A stretch of DNA of 64,000 nucleotides from WRGT01 sp964450405. Lineage in GTDB: Bacteria > Spirochaetota > UBA4802 > UBA5550. A program made the position numbers and the translations under genes. Below the pieces are notes generated by a model. The model was not told where the DNA came from, ran no database searches, and was given only the letters and a program-made list of their open reading frames with translations. The stretch spans positions 186,001-250,000 of the forward strand of contig CAYVCQ010000003.1 in the NCBI GenBank assembly GCA_964450405.1, in the 5' to 3' direction. Shown here in pieces: positions 16,534 through 25,466 of the stretch (position 1 is the first letter of the stretch; each line of letters opens with the position of its first letter).

Positions 16534-16928
16534 AACTGAGAACAGAAAGCTGGCTGAATTTTGCAAAGGCAGACTTTAAAACGGCAGAAAAGCTTCTTTA
16601 GGAGGCAGATCTGGCACAAATTGTAGCTTTTCACTGCCAGCAGACTATAGAAAAATCCCTCAAAGCAATTCTTGAAGAATTCGTTGTTGCAATTCCTAAA
16701 ACACACTCCCTGATAAAACTTTATAATCTTTTTCCTATTGAAGTAAAGAATTCATGTCAAATTGAGGAAGAGACCCTTATACCGATTGATAAAATCTATA
16801 TAGATTCTAGATATCCGATAGATATTGGATTGTTACCTTTCGGAACTCCAGATATTGACGATGCTAAATATATTTTCAGCATGACTGAAAATATATTTAA
16901 AATGATAATTTCGCTTCTTCGCGGATAA
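16530..16928 (+). pseudogene. HEPN domain protein (toxin-like), interrupted by an in-frame TAG
   Basis: ATG 16530 opens KLRTESWLNFAKADFKTAEK, then TAG at 16599-16601 (codon 24). Reading on in the same frame gives the rest of a HEPN domain: AQIVAFHCQQTIEKSLKAIL, THSLIKLYNLFP, DSRYPIDIG and a C-terminal helix ending at TAA 16926-16928. The full length of 132 codons is normal for the family. Its neighbour, the MNT gene, carries an independent frameshift, so the toxin-antitoxin pair appears decayed. No alternative start after the TAG would restore the first helix. Confidence 0.8.
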
Positions 16929-16933
16929 ATTTC

Positions 16934-18856
16934 CTACTGTCTTTCGTAAGCCCCGATATCTACGATACCGTTTTTTCTTGGATTGCCTGCAAGGTCAGTA
17001 CTGACTAGACTAAGTCCGGGTGCAGTACCATCACCACGATCCACAATTACAGCAGCAGGATAAAGAAAACTAGCGCTGGTGCTAACGGTAGATATAAAAG
17101 GATTAGATGAATCGTTAGTAATAGAACCGGCACCACCTGGGACCATTGGCGATCCACCGCTATAAAATCCGCCGTTAGCAAAACTATTGTTTAATGTAAA
17201 AGTCCCGCTGGATATAGCAACATTATCTGCCGCTGGACCTGAATGAATATTATTATAAAATACACTGTTATTTATTGTATACGAAAATGATGCTCCATAA
17301 ATTGCACCACCATTTGTTGATGTCTGATTTGAACAAAAAGTAAGATTTGTAAGTGCTGGATTTTGCGAGTTAATCAAATAAAGAGCACCACCTAATGAAC
17401 CTGAACTGTTATTATAAAAATGCGAGTTTACTATAAAACTCCCTGAAGCGCTTGAGTTTAACCAGACTGCGCCACCTACTCCATTTGTAGCATGAGGTGC
17501 TGTATTATTTTCAAACCGACATGATTTTATAATTAACGGTTTGGAGTTATTATAAGGATGGAACGAAATTGCACCGCCATTGGTGTTTTGTACAGTATTA
17601 GAAATAAATCTGGAATTTGTAACAGAAAGAAAAGCTGCTGTAGATGTACCAGGATTAACATATACACCTCCGCCATTGTTAACTGCATCATTATTGCTTA
17701 TAGTCGATCCCGTTATTATACAATCTCCATTAAAAACGCCAATCCCGCCACCACCACCAGTACTAAGTGTTGAATGGTTGTAAGCAATACTGCTATTTGA
17801 AATTGAAAATGTTTTTGATGCACCATCAAGGCAAATTCCGCCACCGTATTGAGCTGTATTGTCTGTAATATTTGAATTACTAATAGTTATATCACCACTG
17901 GAATATATTGCACCGCCATTTACATTTGAGCTATTATCAGAGAATGAGCAGTTATTTATTTGCATATTTCCAGTAGTGGTTGATGCGTTTACTATCGAAC
18001 CACCATTAAGAGTAGTGCTACTATTATTATAAAAAAAAGAATCAGAAATTATCGTATTGGTATTCTCGACAAATAATGCACCACCAGAACCAGCCGTATT
18101 GGCATCAGCAAGTGAACCATCAACACCGAATGTGCAGCCTAAAATTTTAAGATTATCAACATATTGAAAATAACAGGCACCTCCACTTGTACTGGCAGTA
18201 TTTTTTTTAAATATTGAATCTTTTATAGTTATGGTAATATTATCCGTATCATTGTTGGTTGACTTAATTGCCCCACCATTGCCGGAGGAAGCAATATTAG
18301 AAACAAAACTGCATTTTGAAATTTCTATCCCTGCACGGTTTAATAATATTGCAGCTCTAGTGGTATTAATTATACTAATAAAATCTGTATTGTATATTGA
18401 TGCAGAGCATCCTGGTGTATTAATCAATATTCCATTAGAATTATTAAAATTATTTAATTCAAAACCATCAACCACTACACCATTGGCTGTTATCTGAATA
18501 GCATTAGTACCGTTAATTCCTTTAATTACCGTTTTATTAGAAAGATTTCTCTCATCCCTTTTGCTCTCTGTCCCGTTAAATCCTCCATAGAGAGTGACAG
18601 ATTTGTTAATAATAACATTTAAACTATCTATACCGGAAGGATTAGCTACCCAGATCTCATCACCGCTATTCGCAGCATCAACAGCTTCCTGAATTGTTTT
18701 ATACGCCTTTCCCCATCCCCTGCCGTCACCACTTGCAGCAGCACTGAGATTTACGCAGATTGGCACCTTCATCCCCAGATCATCATACATATCTCCAAGC
18801 CCATTGTAGCAGGATAATGACGAACAGAGTATTAATAGAAGATATATTTTTTTCAT
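16934..18856 (-). CDS. Large lipoprotein with right-handed beta-helix and choice-of-anchor Q-type C-terminus
   Basis: A 640-residue lipoprotein starting MKKIYLLLILCSSLSCYNGL (lipid Cys near residue 16), with a leader motif GDMYDDLG shared in style with three other lipoproteins of the island. The opening CVNLSAAASGDGRGWGKAYKT, IQEAVDAANSGDEIWVA is the usual start of parallel beta-helix surface proteins. About 450 residues of repeats follow (GGAI, GGGI and NNS-type turns, as in polymorphic outer-membrane or pectate-lyase-like helices). The end, DLAGNPRKNGIVDIGAYE, matches the choice-of-anchor Q domain. Surface adhesion or polysaccharide binding is inferred. ATG 18856 with GAGG upstream is preferred over TTG 18868. 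It converges with the decayed HEPN gene. Confidence 0.85.
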   Translation of the reverse strand: MKKIYLLLILCSSLSCYNGLGDMYDDLGMKVPICVNLSAAASGDGRGWGKAYKTIQEAVDAANSGDEIWVANPSGIDSLNVIINKSVTLYGGFNGTESKRDERNLSNKTVIKGINGTNAIQITANGVVVDGFELNNFNNSNGILINTPGCSASIYNTDFISIINTTRAAILLNRAGIEISKCSFVSNIASSGNGGAIKSTNNDTDNITITIKDSIFKKNTASTSGGACYFQYVDNLKILGCTFGVDGSLADANTAGSGGALFVENTNTIISDSFFYNNSSTTLNGGSIVNASTTTGNMQINNCSFSDNSSNVNGGAIYSSGDITISNSNITDNTAQYGGGICLDGASKTFSISNSSIAYNHSTLSTGGGGGIGVFNGDCIITGSTISNNDAVNNGGGVYVNPGTSTAAFLSVTNSRFISNTVQNTNGGAISFHPYNNSKPLIIKSCRFENNTAPHATNGVGGAVWLNSSASGSFIVNSHFYNNSSGSLGGALYLINSQNPALTNLTFCSNQTSTNGGAIYGASFSYTINNSVFYNNIHSGPAADNVAISSGTFTLNNSFANGGFYSGGSPMVPGGAGSITNDSSNPFISTVSTSASFLYPAAVIVDRGDGTAPGLSLVSTDLAGNPRKNGIVDIGAYERQ

Positions 18857-18925
18857 TTTAAACCTCAAATATTTACGTTTTACGCATATCTCTGAGTTTA
18901 AACAGAGATACTTTTTATTTAAATA

Positions 18926-18992
18926 TATGCTTCGACAGGCTCAGCATGACAGTGTTGTAACAAACCCCCCTTCGACTGGCTCAGGGTGACAG
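18926..18992. repeat. Dispersed repeat, inverse copies of the 12360 element
   Basis: TATGCTTCGACAGGCTCAGC plus ATGAC (18926-18950) is the exact complement of the element at 12360. A second, diverged unit, CCTTCGACTGGCTCAGGGTG (from 18969), follows. It occupies most of the gap 18857-19053. Confidence 0.75.
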
Positions 18993-19053
18993 TAATTGTA
19001 TAAATGTCTCAAGCGCGATTGTGCGAGTACTTCATTAATATAATTATGCTAAA

Positions 19054-20499
19054 CTAAAACCTCATCCCGGCCCCGATTGCCGCAGTGAGATAACTGTAAC
19101 TGTTTTTTTCTTCAAAAAACATTCTGTAGTCCACGGCCATGGTTAGATAATAATCCTTCGTTAAGCTATATCGAAGGTTAAGTCCCGCTCCAACAATAGG
19201 ATCAACCTCCCCCTTTGATATGTTTTTCTTTTTAGATGATGGAATATCGAAATAGTTATAATCATACTGCAGATATAATCCGCCGGCTGAAACAACTGGA
19301 ATAACTGCTAAATCACTTATTGGATAAAATGCATATCCCACTGTGGCCATAACCGGAACAAACAGAAGAAAGTTTACCTTGCTTTCCGATTCGATAAATC
19401 CGCTTTTCCCGGGAAGATAAAAGACCGACAGCTCCGCTGAAAGTTCTAAATTTGAAAATAAATAATTTGAAAATTCAGATTTAAAGGTTACACCAAATCC
19501 GAAGTTGGACATATCACTCAGCTTCCCCATGGGATAGAGATAAGCAGGACTTATACTGATGCCGTTTATCGACCCTTTTTCAAGATAAACTCTTGAAAGA
19601 TCGGACTCGGCTTTCAGGTCGTCAAATGTTGATATATATATACCTTCAATTTTCTCATTTGAGGGAATTGCATATTCCAATTTTTTTGTTTCTATAATCT
19701 GATTCATCTTACCGTCAGCTTTTCTATATACTCTGTAACCTGCAATCCTGCCATCAGAATCAATTGATTCCTTCCACCTTATTTTATATCCACCTGCAGG
19801 AAGCTTTTCCACACTTTCTATTAACGGCTTATCGGGAGCGACATTCTTTGTAGTTATAGTCAGCTCATTACTGGGGAGCGATTCATCCCCTGCGTCATCA
19901 ATGGCAGTTACATTGATCTGATACTTTGTATTGCTCTTCAGATCTTTCAGTGTTATGCTTTTGCTGCCTGTTTCTCCGGCCGGCTTAAACAGTTTATCAC
20001 TGGACTTTTTAATATTGATCCGATATTTTTTTACAGGATTATACGGCGGATTCCACTTAAGTGCAACCCGATCAATCTCCACCTCTCCATCAACTTCAAG
20101 GCCCGTGGGATTACCCCTTGCCATAAAAAGAACCTGGTCGCGTTTAATACTAAACTCTTCCGGATTGAATAGCTCCTTCCTGAATGTATAAGTTTCACGG
20201 TCTTCATCAACCATGTAGCAGATTACATTTTTACCGTCGGTTTTCTGAACGTAGACCTTTCCCATGTAGAGTTCGGTATAGAGAATCCTCATTATAGTAT
20301 TACGCGGGATCACTCTGACCTTATTATCCTTTAATCGGAGTGTAACTGATTCAGCGGAATCTGAAGCAATAGCACCATCAAGTATCGCACCATCTTTCAA
20401 GAAAACATATTCTGAAAAGAGCGGCAGTTCTGATATAGACGTAAAAATTAAAACTGCCGTGAATGTAATCAGCAGCTTTTTGAACACTTTAAAATCCAT
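19054..20499 (-). CDS. Fibronectin type III / beta-barrel surface protein, paralog 1
   Basis: 481 residues with four parts. A signal peptide ends near ELPLFS. A small beta module follows (about 30-75: VFLKDGAILDGAIAS, then VRVIPRNTIMRILY). Two fibronectin-III domains come next (about 125-300, with LKSNTKYQINVTAIDDAGDE in the first). The last about 170 residues are aromatic-rich strands ending TAAIGAGMRF, as in outer-membrane barrels. It is paralogous over its length to the genes at 23318 and 26594. ATG 20499 is the start because AAGGAAAG precedes it and because the candidate ECF promoter lies at 20557-20582; an upstream in-frame start at 20586 would lie outside the transcript. An outer-membrane protein with FN3 domains in the periplasm or outside is inferred. 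Confidence 0.82.
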   Translation of the reverse strand: MDFKVFKKLLITFTAVLIFTSISELPLFSEYVFLKDGAILDGAIASDSAESVTLRLKDNKVRVIPRNTIMRILYTELYMGKVYVQKTDGKNVICYMVDEDRETYTFRKELFNPEEFSIKRDQVLFMARGNPTGLEVDGEVEIDRVALKWNPPYNPVKKYRINIKKSSDKLFKPAGETGSKSITLKDLKSNTKYQINVTAIDDAGDESLPSNELTITTKNVAPDKPLIESVEKLPAGGYKIRWKESIDSDGRIAGYRVYRKADGKMNQIIETKKLEYAIPSNEKIEGIYISTFDDLKAESDLSRVYLEKGSINGISISPAYLYPMGKLSDMSNFGFGVTFKSEFSNYLFSNLELSAELSVFYLPGKSGFIESESKVNFLLFVPVMATVGYAFYPISDLAVIPVVSAGGLYLQYDYNYFDIPSSKKKNISKGEVDPIVGAGLNLRYSLTKDYYLTMAVDYRMFFEEKNSYSYLTAAIGAGMRF

Positions 20500-20556
20500 T
20501 ATTCTTTCCTTAAAATCAATAAATATCGTTTGAAGAGGTAAAATATCTTGTATATG

Positions 20557-20582
20557 TAGTAGAAAAAACCGCTTAAAATTCC
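20557..20582 (-). promoter_or_regulatory. Candidate ECF-sigma promoter of the FN3/barrel gene
   Basis: On the minus strand GGAATTT (-35, 20582-20576), a 13-base spacer and CTACTA (-10, 20562-20557). The same arrangement, with identical spacer length and a common GTTTTTT before CTACTA, lies before the sigma gene at 30949-30924. A transcript would start near 20550 and give a 5' leader of about 50 bases. Confidence 0.65.
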
Positions 20583-20731
20583 CCATGAATTTTTGAATTT
20601 TTTTAATTTTTCAAAAATTATTTAATAAATCGCAATTAATTTTTAATGAAAAGAGGCGTTTTCTGTCAATGGATTTTTGCTCTTTTTTATGAGGGGATTT
20701 GAGGTTCGGACAAAAAGATATTCGAAAAGTT

Positions 20732-20920
20732 ATCTTCACTAAGTCACCTGTCAGAACACGATTTCTATGATTCAATAGATTACCGGGATTAGACTACCAA
20801 CCTCGTTCTACTGCAGTGAACAAAATGTGCATAATATTTTAAATACGAAATTTAATTGATCTACAGCATTCAGTATATATATTAAAAAAAATTCTCTGTT
20901 TAATCGTGGAAATCTTTTTA
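20732..20920 (+). repeat. Left copy of ~190-bp direct repeat flanking the Rpn gene
   Basis: This stretch aligns over nearly its whole length with 22056-22242, sharing blocks such as ACACGATTTCTATGATTCAA and AATACGAAATTTAATTGAT. Its left edge (CCTGTCAGAACACGATTTC) is imperfectly inverted at 20904-20943 (AATCGTGGAAATC...TGTTCAGACA), so the copy is itself bounded by weak inverted ends. Confidence 0.8.
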
Positions 20921-20980
20921 ATCCCCGAAATTCTGTTCAGACAATGTGACAGATTGTGAAATTTTAACTTCGATGAATCA

Positions 20981-21066
20981 GCTGTCTGAACCTTGATTCG
21001 CAGGATTAAAGAATTTACCTGATGTTGAGAGAGTTAACCTTCACTGATTCATGAATAAAATTTCTC
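20981..21066 (+). repeat. Truncated copy of the 31085 palindromic element
   Basis: CTGTCTGAACCTTGATTCGC, GGATTAAAG, ACCTGAT, CCTTCACTGATTCATGA: the same order of blocks as in 31085-31165, but the right inverted arm is missing. It lies just upstream of the Rpn gene. Confidence 0.65.
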
Positions 21067-21126
21067 CAAATCAAAAAAATTTACCTCTACCTGCTCCGGC
21101 AAACGTATCTATATAGAGGTGAATCT

Positions 21127-22044
21127 ATGACAAAAAAATATAACTCCCATGATTCAGGTTACAAGAAACTCTTTTCAAATCCGGTAATAGTTAAAGAACT
21201 TCTTTTAAACTTTGTTACCGAACCATGGGTAAAAGATCTTGACTATGAAACTCTTGAACGGCTCGACAAAAGTTTTGTCACTGAGGAATTTATTAACAGA
21301 GAATTGGATATTATTTATAGAATAAATTTTAAAGGTGAGGGGATTTTTATATATCTTCTTATCGAATTTCAATCATCTGTTGATAAATTTATGTCGCTGC
21401 GAATGTTAAGATACATTACCGAGTTTTATGAATATCTGGTTTCTGCAAAAAAGATTAAAAAACTTCCTGCGGTTTTTCCAGTGATGCTTTATAACGGTGA
21501 AAAAAAGTGGACAGCGCCGGTTGACTTCAGTAACCTTGTTGATAAAAGTATTCCTGAAATATACATTCCGGCTTTCAGGTATTACAAAATTGCCGAGAAT
21601 GAACTTCCCAAGGAAACACTTCTTGGAATTAAAAATGTTCTTTCTGCTGTATTTTATCTGGAAAATTCCGAGATGAAAGATGTATCAGGGGAAATTAGAC
21701 GTATTGTCTCACTCATAGAAAAAGAAAGACCCGAGGAACTGAGACTTTTCAGAAAATGGATCAAACATTTCTTTTACGGAAATGACGAAATATCTGATGA
21801 GATAGAAAACAGTATTATAGAAATTGAAGAGGTAAAAGATATGCTTTCTACAACATTAAAGAAACGTGACAAAGTTCAATTTGAGCAAGGAATCGAAAAA
21901 GGTATCGAAAAAGGTATCGAACAGGGTAAATATAAAAAAGCTGTTGAGACTGCCAGAGCTTTAATAAAAGAGAAAATGCCGGATAAGAAAATATCTGAGG
22001 TTACCGGATTGTCTGTTGAGGAGATTGAGAAATTGAAGAGGTAG
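21127..22044 (+). CDS. Rpn family nuclease / PD-(D/E)XK transposase-like protein
   Basis: A 305-residue protein of the Rpn/YhgA-like group. It begins KYNSHDSGYKKLFSNPVIVK, carries the family's N-terminal core with the nuclease strands ELDIIYRINFKG and FIYLLIEFQSSVDKFMSLRM (Asp ... Glu-x-Gln/Ser catalytic arrangement, about residues 58-93), and a middle KLPAVFPVMLYNG segment. The C-terminus has a GIEKGIEKGIEQGKYKKA repeat and a small helical end ISEVTGLSVEEIEKLKR. E. coli Rpn proteins are DNA endonucleases promoting RecA-independent recombination. It interrupts the surface-protein island on the opposite strand and is flanked by direct repeats. GAGGTG precedes the ATG. Confidence 0.87.
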   Translation: MTKKYNSHDSGYKKLFSNPVIVKELLLNFVTEPWVKDLDYETLERLDKSFVTEEFINRELDIIYRINFKGEGIFIYLLIEFQSSVDKFMSLRMLRYITEFYEYLVSAKKIKKLPAVFPVMLYNGEKKWTAPVDFSNLVDKSIPEIYIPAFRYYKIAENELPKETLLGIKNVLSAVFYLENSEMKDVSGEIRRIVSLIEKERPEELRLFRKWIKHFFYGNDEISDEIENSIIEIEEVKDMLSTTLKKRDKVQFEQGIEKGIEKGIEQGKYKKAVETARALIKEKMPDKKISEVTGLSVEEIEKLKR

Positions 22045-22055
22045 TTTTAAAAATA

Positions 22056-22242
22056 ATCTTCATTGAGTCACCTGTCTGAACACGATTTCTATGATTCAAT
22101 AGATTTCCAGGATTAGACTATCGGCCTTTTTCATTTGCAATAAACAAAATGTGGACAATACTTTTGAATACGAAATTTAATTGATTAACAGCATTCCGTA
22201 TATAATAAAAATAATTCTCTATTTAATCGTGAAAATCTTTTA
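22056..22242 (+). repeat. Right copy of the direct repeat flanking the Rpn gene
   Basis: Starts 12 bases after the Rpn stop and matches 20732-20920 at most positions with a few short indels. The end corresponding to the inverted edge is lost or diverged after 22242. Confidence 0.8.
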
Positions 22243-22259
22243 ACCAGGTGAATCACAGT

Positions 22260-22337
22260 CTGCACAAAAAATTTTACTGTCACAAAATCCTATAATCCTG
22301 AAATCATATAAATCTTAATTCAGAAAATTTTGTGCAG
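22260..22337. repeat. Inverted repeat between the Rpn repeat and the SUMF1 gene
   Basis: Arms CTGCACAAAAAATTTT (22260-22275) and AAAATTTTGTGCAG (22324-22337) enclose about 48 bases that include AATCCTATAATCCTGAAATC, related to the inner part of the 31085 element. Read on the minus strand it lies just after the SUMF1 stop and could also slow transcription. Confidence 0.55.
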
Positions 22338-22340
22338 AAC

Positions 22341-23297
22341 TTAGCGATGAACAACTCGGAATCCAAAGCGGTAATTCTGCGAACGAGGTTGGGCCTGGAA
22401 CCGATTAGCCACTGTCATGTAAGTGGGTGTGTCGGCAAAACTGCCACCGTGTACAACGCGTGATATGCCCACTGAGCTGCAGTAATCCGTTAGTAATCCC
22501 CCCGGATATGCTGAAGACCCATCCCATTTATCCCAGCACCACTCCCATACATTTCCGCTCATATCGTATAATCCAAGTTCATTAGGGAGCTTGGTAACGG
22601 CAGTATGCGTTTTCGGATTTACAGAACCGCCGCTATCACCGGAGTTTACATCGTACCATGCATAATCTCCAATAAGATTGGTCCCACCGCTACCGTTAGT
22701 CAAAATTGAATTGCTTCCCGCAAAAAGCTTTCCAAAACCAGTTAAATATGTTGGAGCCGTATATCCCGAACCGCTGGCGCCACCCATGGCAACCCACATC
22801 CACTCCATCTCTGTGGGGAGGCGGTAGCCGTTTACATTGAAGTCGGCAACAGCGGCATCCCAGGTTGCATTATTAGCCCCCACAGGGACAACTCCTCCAT
22901 TTGCGGCAATCCAGTCTGATGGATTAGTGCTACCGCCGATGGTGTACACAGGGGTTTTCCCATACATTATGCTTAATCGGTTGCAAAATACCATGGCGTG
23001 GTAGAAATTTACCATTTGCACAGGATTATCTGTTCCGGTGGAATAGCTTATATCGCTTGGATCAGTAATTCCTGTTACGGCCACAAACTGTGCACGGGTA
23101 ACCTCCCGATCGCTCATATAAAACGGCGATACCATACTTATATTGACAGTCCCGCCATCCCGACTGAATGTCCCGCTTGGGATATATACCATAACAAGTC
23201 CACCGGCATTTTCGTCATACAAATCATTCCACACATTGGAACAGGAGAGTATGCTGAAACTTAAAATCGATATAATAAATATTATTTTTTTCATCAT
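22341..23297 (-). CDS. SUMF1/formylglycine-generating-enzyme-like lipoprotein
   Basis: 318 residues. It begins MMKKIIFIISILSFSILSCS with a lipobox Cys, then NVWNDLYDENAGG, the same kind of short acidic/Tyr leader as in neighbouring lipoproteins. The rest is a SUMF1 (FGE-sulfatase) fold: VYIPSGTFSRDG, PFYMSDREVTRAQFVAVTG, RLPTEMEWMWVAMGG, LYDMSGNVWEWCWDKW, GGSFADT and the closing YRFGFRVVHR. The catalytic cysteine pair of true formylglycine-generating enzymes is not apparent, so a binding or structural role at the cell surface is more likely than sulfatase activation. It is the last gene of the minus-strand cluster. Confidence 0.87.
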   Translation of the reverse strand: MMKKIIFIISILSFSILSCSNVWNDLYDENAGGLVMVYIPSGTFSRDGGTVNISMVSPFYMSDREVTRAQFVAVTGITDPSDISYSTGTDNPVQMVNFYHAMVFCNRLSIMYGKTPVYTIGGSTNPSDWIAANGGVVPVGANNATWDAAVADFNVNGYRLPTEMEWMWVAMGGASGSGYTAPTYLTGFGKLFAGSNSILTNGSGGTNLIGDYAWYDVNSGDSGGSVNPKTHTAVTKLPNELGLYDMSGNVWEWCWDKWDGSSAYPGGLLTDYCSSVGISRVVHGGSFADTPTYMTVANRFQAQPRSQNYRFGFRVVHR

Positions 23298-23317
23298 TGG
23301 TTCCTTATTTTAAAACA

Positions 23318-24613
23318 CTAAAATTTGTAATAAATCCCTATATCAGCAACTAGAAAATCAATAGTTTCACCAGTCTCAATGAACACCCCATATTCACCCG
23401 ATATAGACATTGAAATAGATTCATTTATTTTATACTCCACGCCAAGTCCGCACTTGACAGCAGGATCTATAGTACTTACTTTTTTCTCCACCTCTTGAAA
23501 TGTATTCGAATCATTTTTTATATATTTCATCTCGGCATAAGCAGCGCCTAATGACAGCGTTGGAATAACAGAAAAACTATACGGCAGCTCTATACGGTAT
23601 CCTGTATTTATAAGTATTGGAATAATCATATAATCGAGATATTTCGGCTTGTTCTCTTTAAGAAGATCTTTACCCGTTGCGTAGTAGAATCCGGCGCTTA
23701 TCCCCACCTCAAACTGTTCGATAAATAGTTTTCTCTCCGTAAGCGTAAGCATCCCGCCATACCCTATATTGTACATCTCTCCCTTTTTTCCAAGCGGTAT
23801 AATCAATCCTGGTGAGAATCCTAAATATGTATTCCATTGAATATCCTTAACTCTTTCATTCACTACGCCCGACTCATCTCCACTATCATCAACCGCAACA
23901 AGTTCAATCTTATCATAACTCAAAGCATTTTTCAAAACATACTCCGTCTTCCGAACCTCTGCAATCATCTCGCGCTTGTCATTTTTTGCGTCATAAATCC
24001 TGTACTTCTCAACCTTTCCGTCCGGGTCAGTTGACGCGTTCCACAAATATTTTCTTCCGCCGTCAGCTGTATCATCCGCGGATGTAATTACCGGTTTCTC
24101 CGGGACCATATTCTTTGTTGTTATTTTAAGTTCATTACCCGCAATGGATTCATGATTGTCGCTGTCGATGCTTCTTACCATTAGATAATAATCTGTTTTG
24201 CTTGTGAGATTTTTAACTGTAACAGACCTCCACCCCGTGGTATCGGCCAGTTCGTATTTTTCGGATCTGTTTTTCCTTATATAGACATTATACTTTTTTA
24301 CACCATCATACGGTGCCGGCCAGGTTATAGAAACCCTGTCTGTTCCGGGCTCGCCATCAAGTGCAATTACTGTTTTATTTTTTTCATCTACAAAGAGTAT
24401 ATTATTTATATCACCACGCAAAATCTGCTTAATTTTGTTATCGCTTAAACGCAGAGTAAAGGAGGCTGCATTGGTGGATACTATCGTTCCGTAGATTACC
24501 GATCCATCTTTCAGGTATACTGCTTCAGCCGAAAGGGGGAGTTCTGAAAGTGTGGTGAAGATTATGGATACAGCTGCTACTGTTAGTAATCTTCTGAATA
24601 TTTTGTGTTGCAT
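23318..24613 (-). CDS. Fibronectin type III / beta-barrel surface protein, paralog 2
   Basis: 431 residues, same plan as the genes at 19054 and 26594. It has a signal peptide (RRLLTVAAVSIIFTTLSELP), the beta module VYLKDGSVIYGTIVS / KIKQILRGDINNILF, and two FN3 domains (about 95-260, with YDGVKKYNVYIRKN and LTSKTDYYLMVRSIDSDNHE). The predicted barrel has strands such as GYGGMLTL and SMSISGEYGVF and ends FLVADIGIYYKF. The second half of the beta module that the other two paralogs carry (MGKVYV...FRKE) is missing here, so it is shorter. ATG 24613 is preferred over ATG 24661 because it begins at the signal peptide. The SUMF1 gene follows after 20 bases. Confidence 0.8.
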   Translation of the reverse strand: MQHKIFRRLLTVAAVSIIFTTLSELPLSAEAVYLKDGSVIYGTIVSTNAASFTLRLSDNKIKQILRGDINNILFVDEKNKTVIALDGEPGTDRVSITWPAPYDGVKKYNVYIRKNRSEKYELADTTGWRSVTVKNLTSKTDYYLMVRSIDSDNHESIAGNELKITTKNMVPEKPVITSADDTADGGRKYLWNASTDPDGKVEKYRIYDAKNDKREMIAEVRKTEYVLKNALSYDKIELVAVDDSGDESGVVNERVKDIQWNTYLGFSPGLIIPLGKKGEMYNIGYGGMLTLTERKLFIEQFEVGISAGFYYATGKDLLKENKPKYLDYMIIPILINTGYRIELPYSFSVIPTLSLGAAYAEMKYIKNDSNTFQEVEKKVSTIDPAVKCGLGVEYKINESISMSISGEYGVFIETGETIDFLVADIGIYYKF

Positions 24614-24764
24614 TCGGGCTTCCCAGGAAAATTTTTTATTGAGCTGAATCTTTCCGTTCATGCCCGGCGAACTCTTCGTGGTTTAGAAAATAAATTTTAC
24701 CACTAAGGGCACGAAGATTTTTTTATAATAGTGACTGCAGCAACAGATATTAATCAGTAACTAT

Positions 24765-25415
24765 TCAAAATGCCCTTATCGCTCTTATTATTGATGACCC
24801 ATTTTTAGTATTAGCTAAATCTTTGTAACCATTGCTAAACTCAAGATACCAAGCTGTGCTGTTATTATTTTCAGTTGAACTCCAATAACCAAACAGTTGA
24901 AATCCTCCGACCCCTCCTCCTGGCACATTTGGCACATCAGGATTGTTAGTTGTTATATTGGCCGGTGGACCCGAATGCTGAACGCCCCTAAGATTCCAAC
25001 ACATATACCACAACTCTTCTTTAGAAGGTAGGTACCAGTCGCTGAATCCTCCACCTCGATAATCTCTGCAAATTTTTGCTGCGCTATTCGTGTGTCCTGA
25101 TTGATTTATTATTGCAACTGTATTTTTCATTCCAGTACCCGGTAATGTATTTTGAGCACTAATACCAATTGCTGTTCCTTGAATATTACTCCACACTACT
25201 GATATACCACTGTTTTGATCGATTGGCGCAGCTTCTAGGTATTTCCAACCATCTTGTTTATAATTTGGATTTATATAAAAAATCAATCCACCTGCCGGAC
25301 CCCTATCCCGAAGATTATAACTTACAAACTCTTCCGCGACATCATTATACATATCCATACATGAAACTGCAAAGATCATGCTTAGAATTAATATTATACT
25401 TTTTATTTTTTTCAT
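24765..25415 (-). CDS. DUF1566 domain lipoprotein
   Basis: 216 residues. The lipoprotein leader MKKIKSIILILSMIFAVSC is followed by MDMYNDVAEEF, nearly identical to the next gene's leader. The mature part is a DUF1566 module: GPAGGLIFYINPNYKQDGWK, LEAAPIDQ, GFSDWYLPSKEELWYMCWNL, YWSSTENNNSTAWYLEFSNG and RAIRAF. DUF1566 is a C-type-lectin-like fold common in surface proteins of bacteria; the ligand is unknown. AGAGGT precedes the ATG. It lies 51 bases downstream of the NHL lipoprotein gene on the same strand. Confidence 0.85.
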   Translation of the reverse strand: MKKIKSIILILSMIFAVSCMDMYNDVAEEFVSYNLRDRGPAGGLIFYINPNYKQDGWKYLEAAPIDQNSGISVVWSNIQGTAIGISAQNTLPGTGMKNTVAIINQSGHTNSAAKICRDYRGGGFSDWYLPSKEELWYMCWNLRGVQHSGPPANITTNNPDVPNVPGGGVGGFQLFGYWSSTENNNSTAWYLEFSNGYKDLANTKNGSSIIRAIRAF

Positions 25416-25466
25416 TAAAATACCTCTAAAAACATTTTTATTATCCAACAATAAAAGGCACAAAGA

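Noticed and set aside
16599..16601. TAG in the HEPN gene read as pyrrolysine
   Set aside because: TAG is used as a normal stop (for example 39253-39255), no methylamine methyltransferase context is present, and the partner gene is also broken, so decay is simpler.
20500..20586. Longer N-terminus of the FN3/barrel protein from 20586
   Set aside because: It would start upstream of the candidate -10/-35 boxes and place 29 residues before the signal peptide, while ATG 20499 has a ribosome site.
21127..22044. Classical insertion sequence
   Set aside because: The Rpn-type protein is not a DDE transposase, there are no clear terminal inverted repeats, and the flanks are long direct repeats instead.
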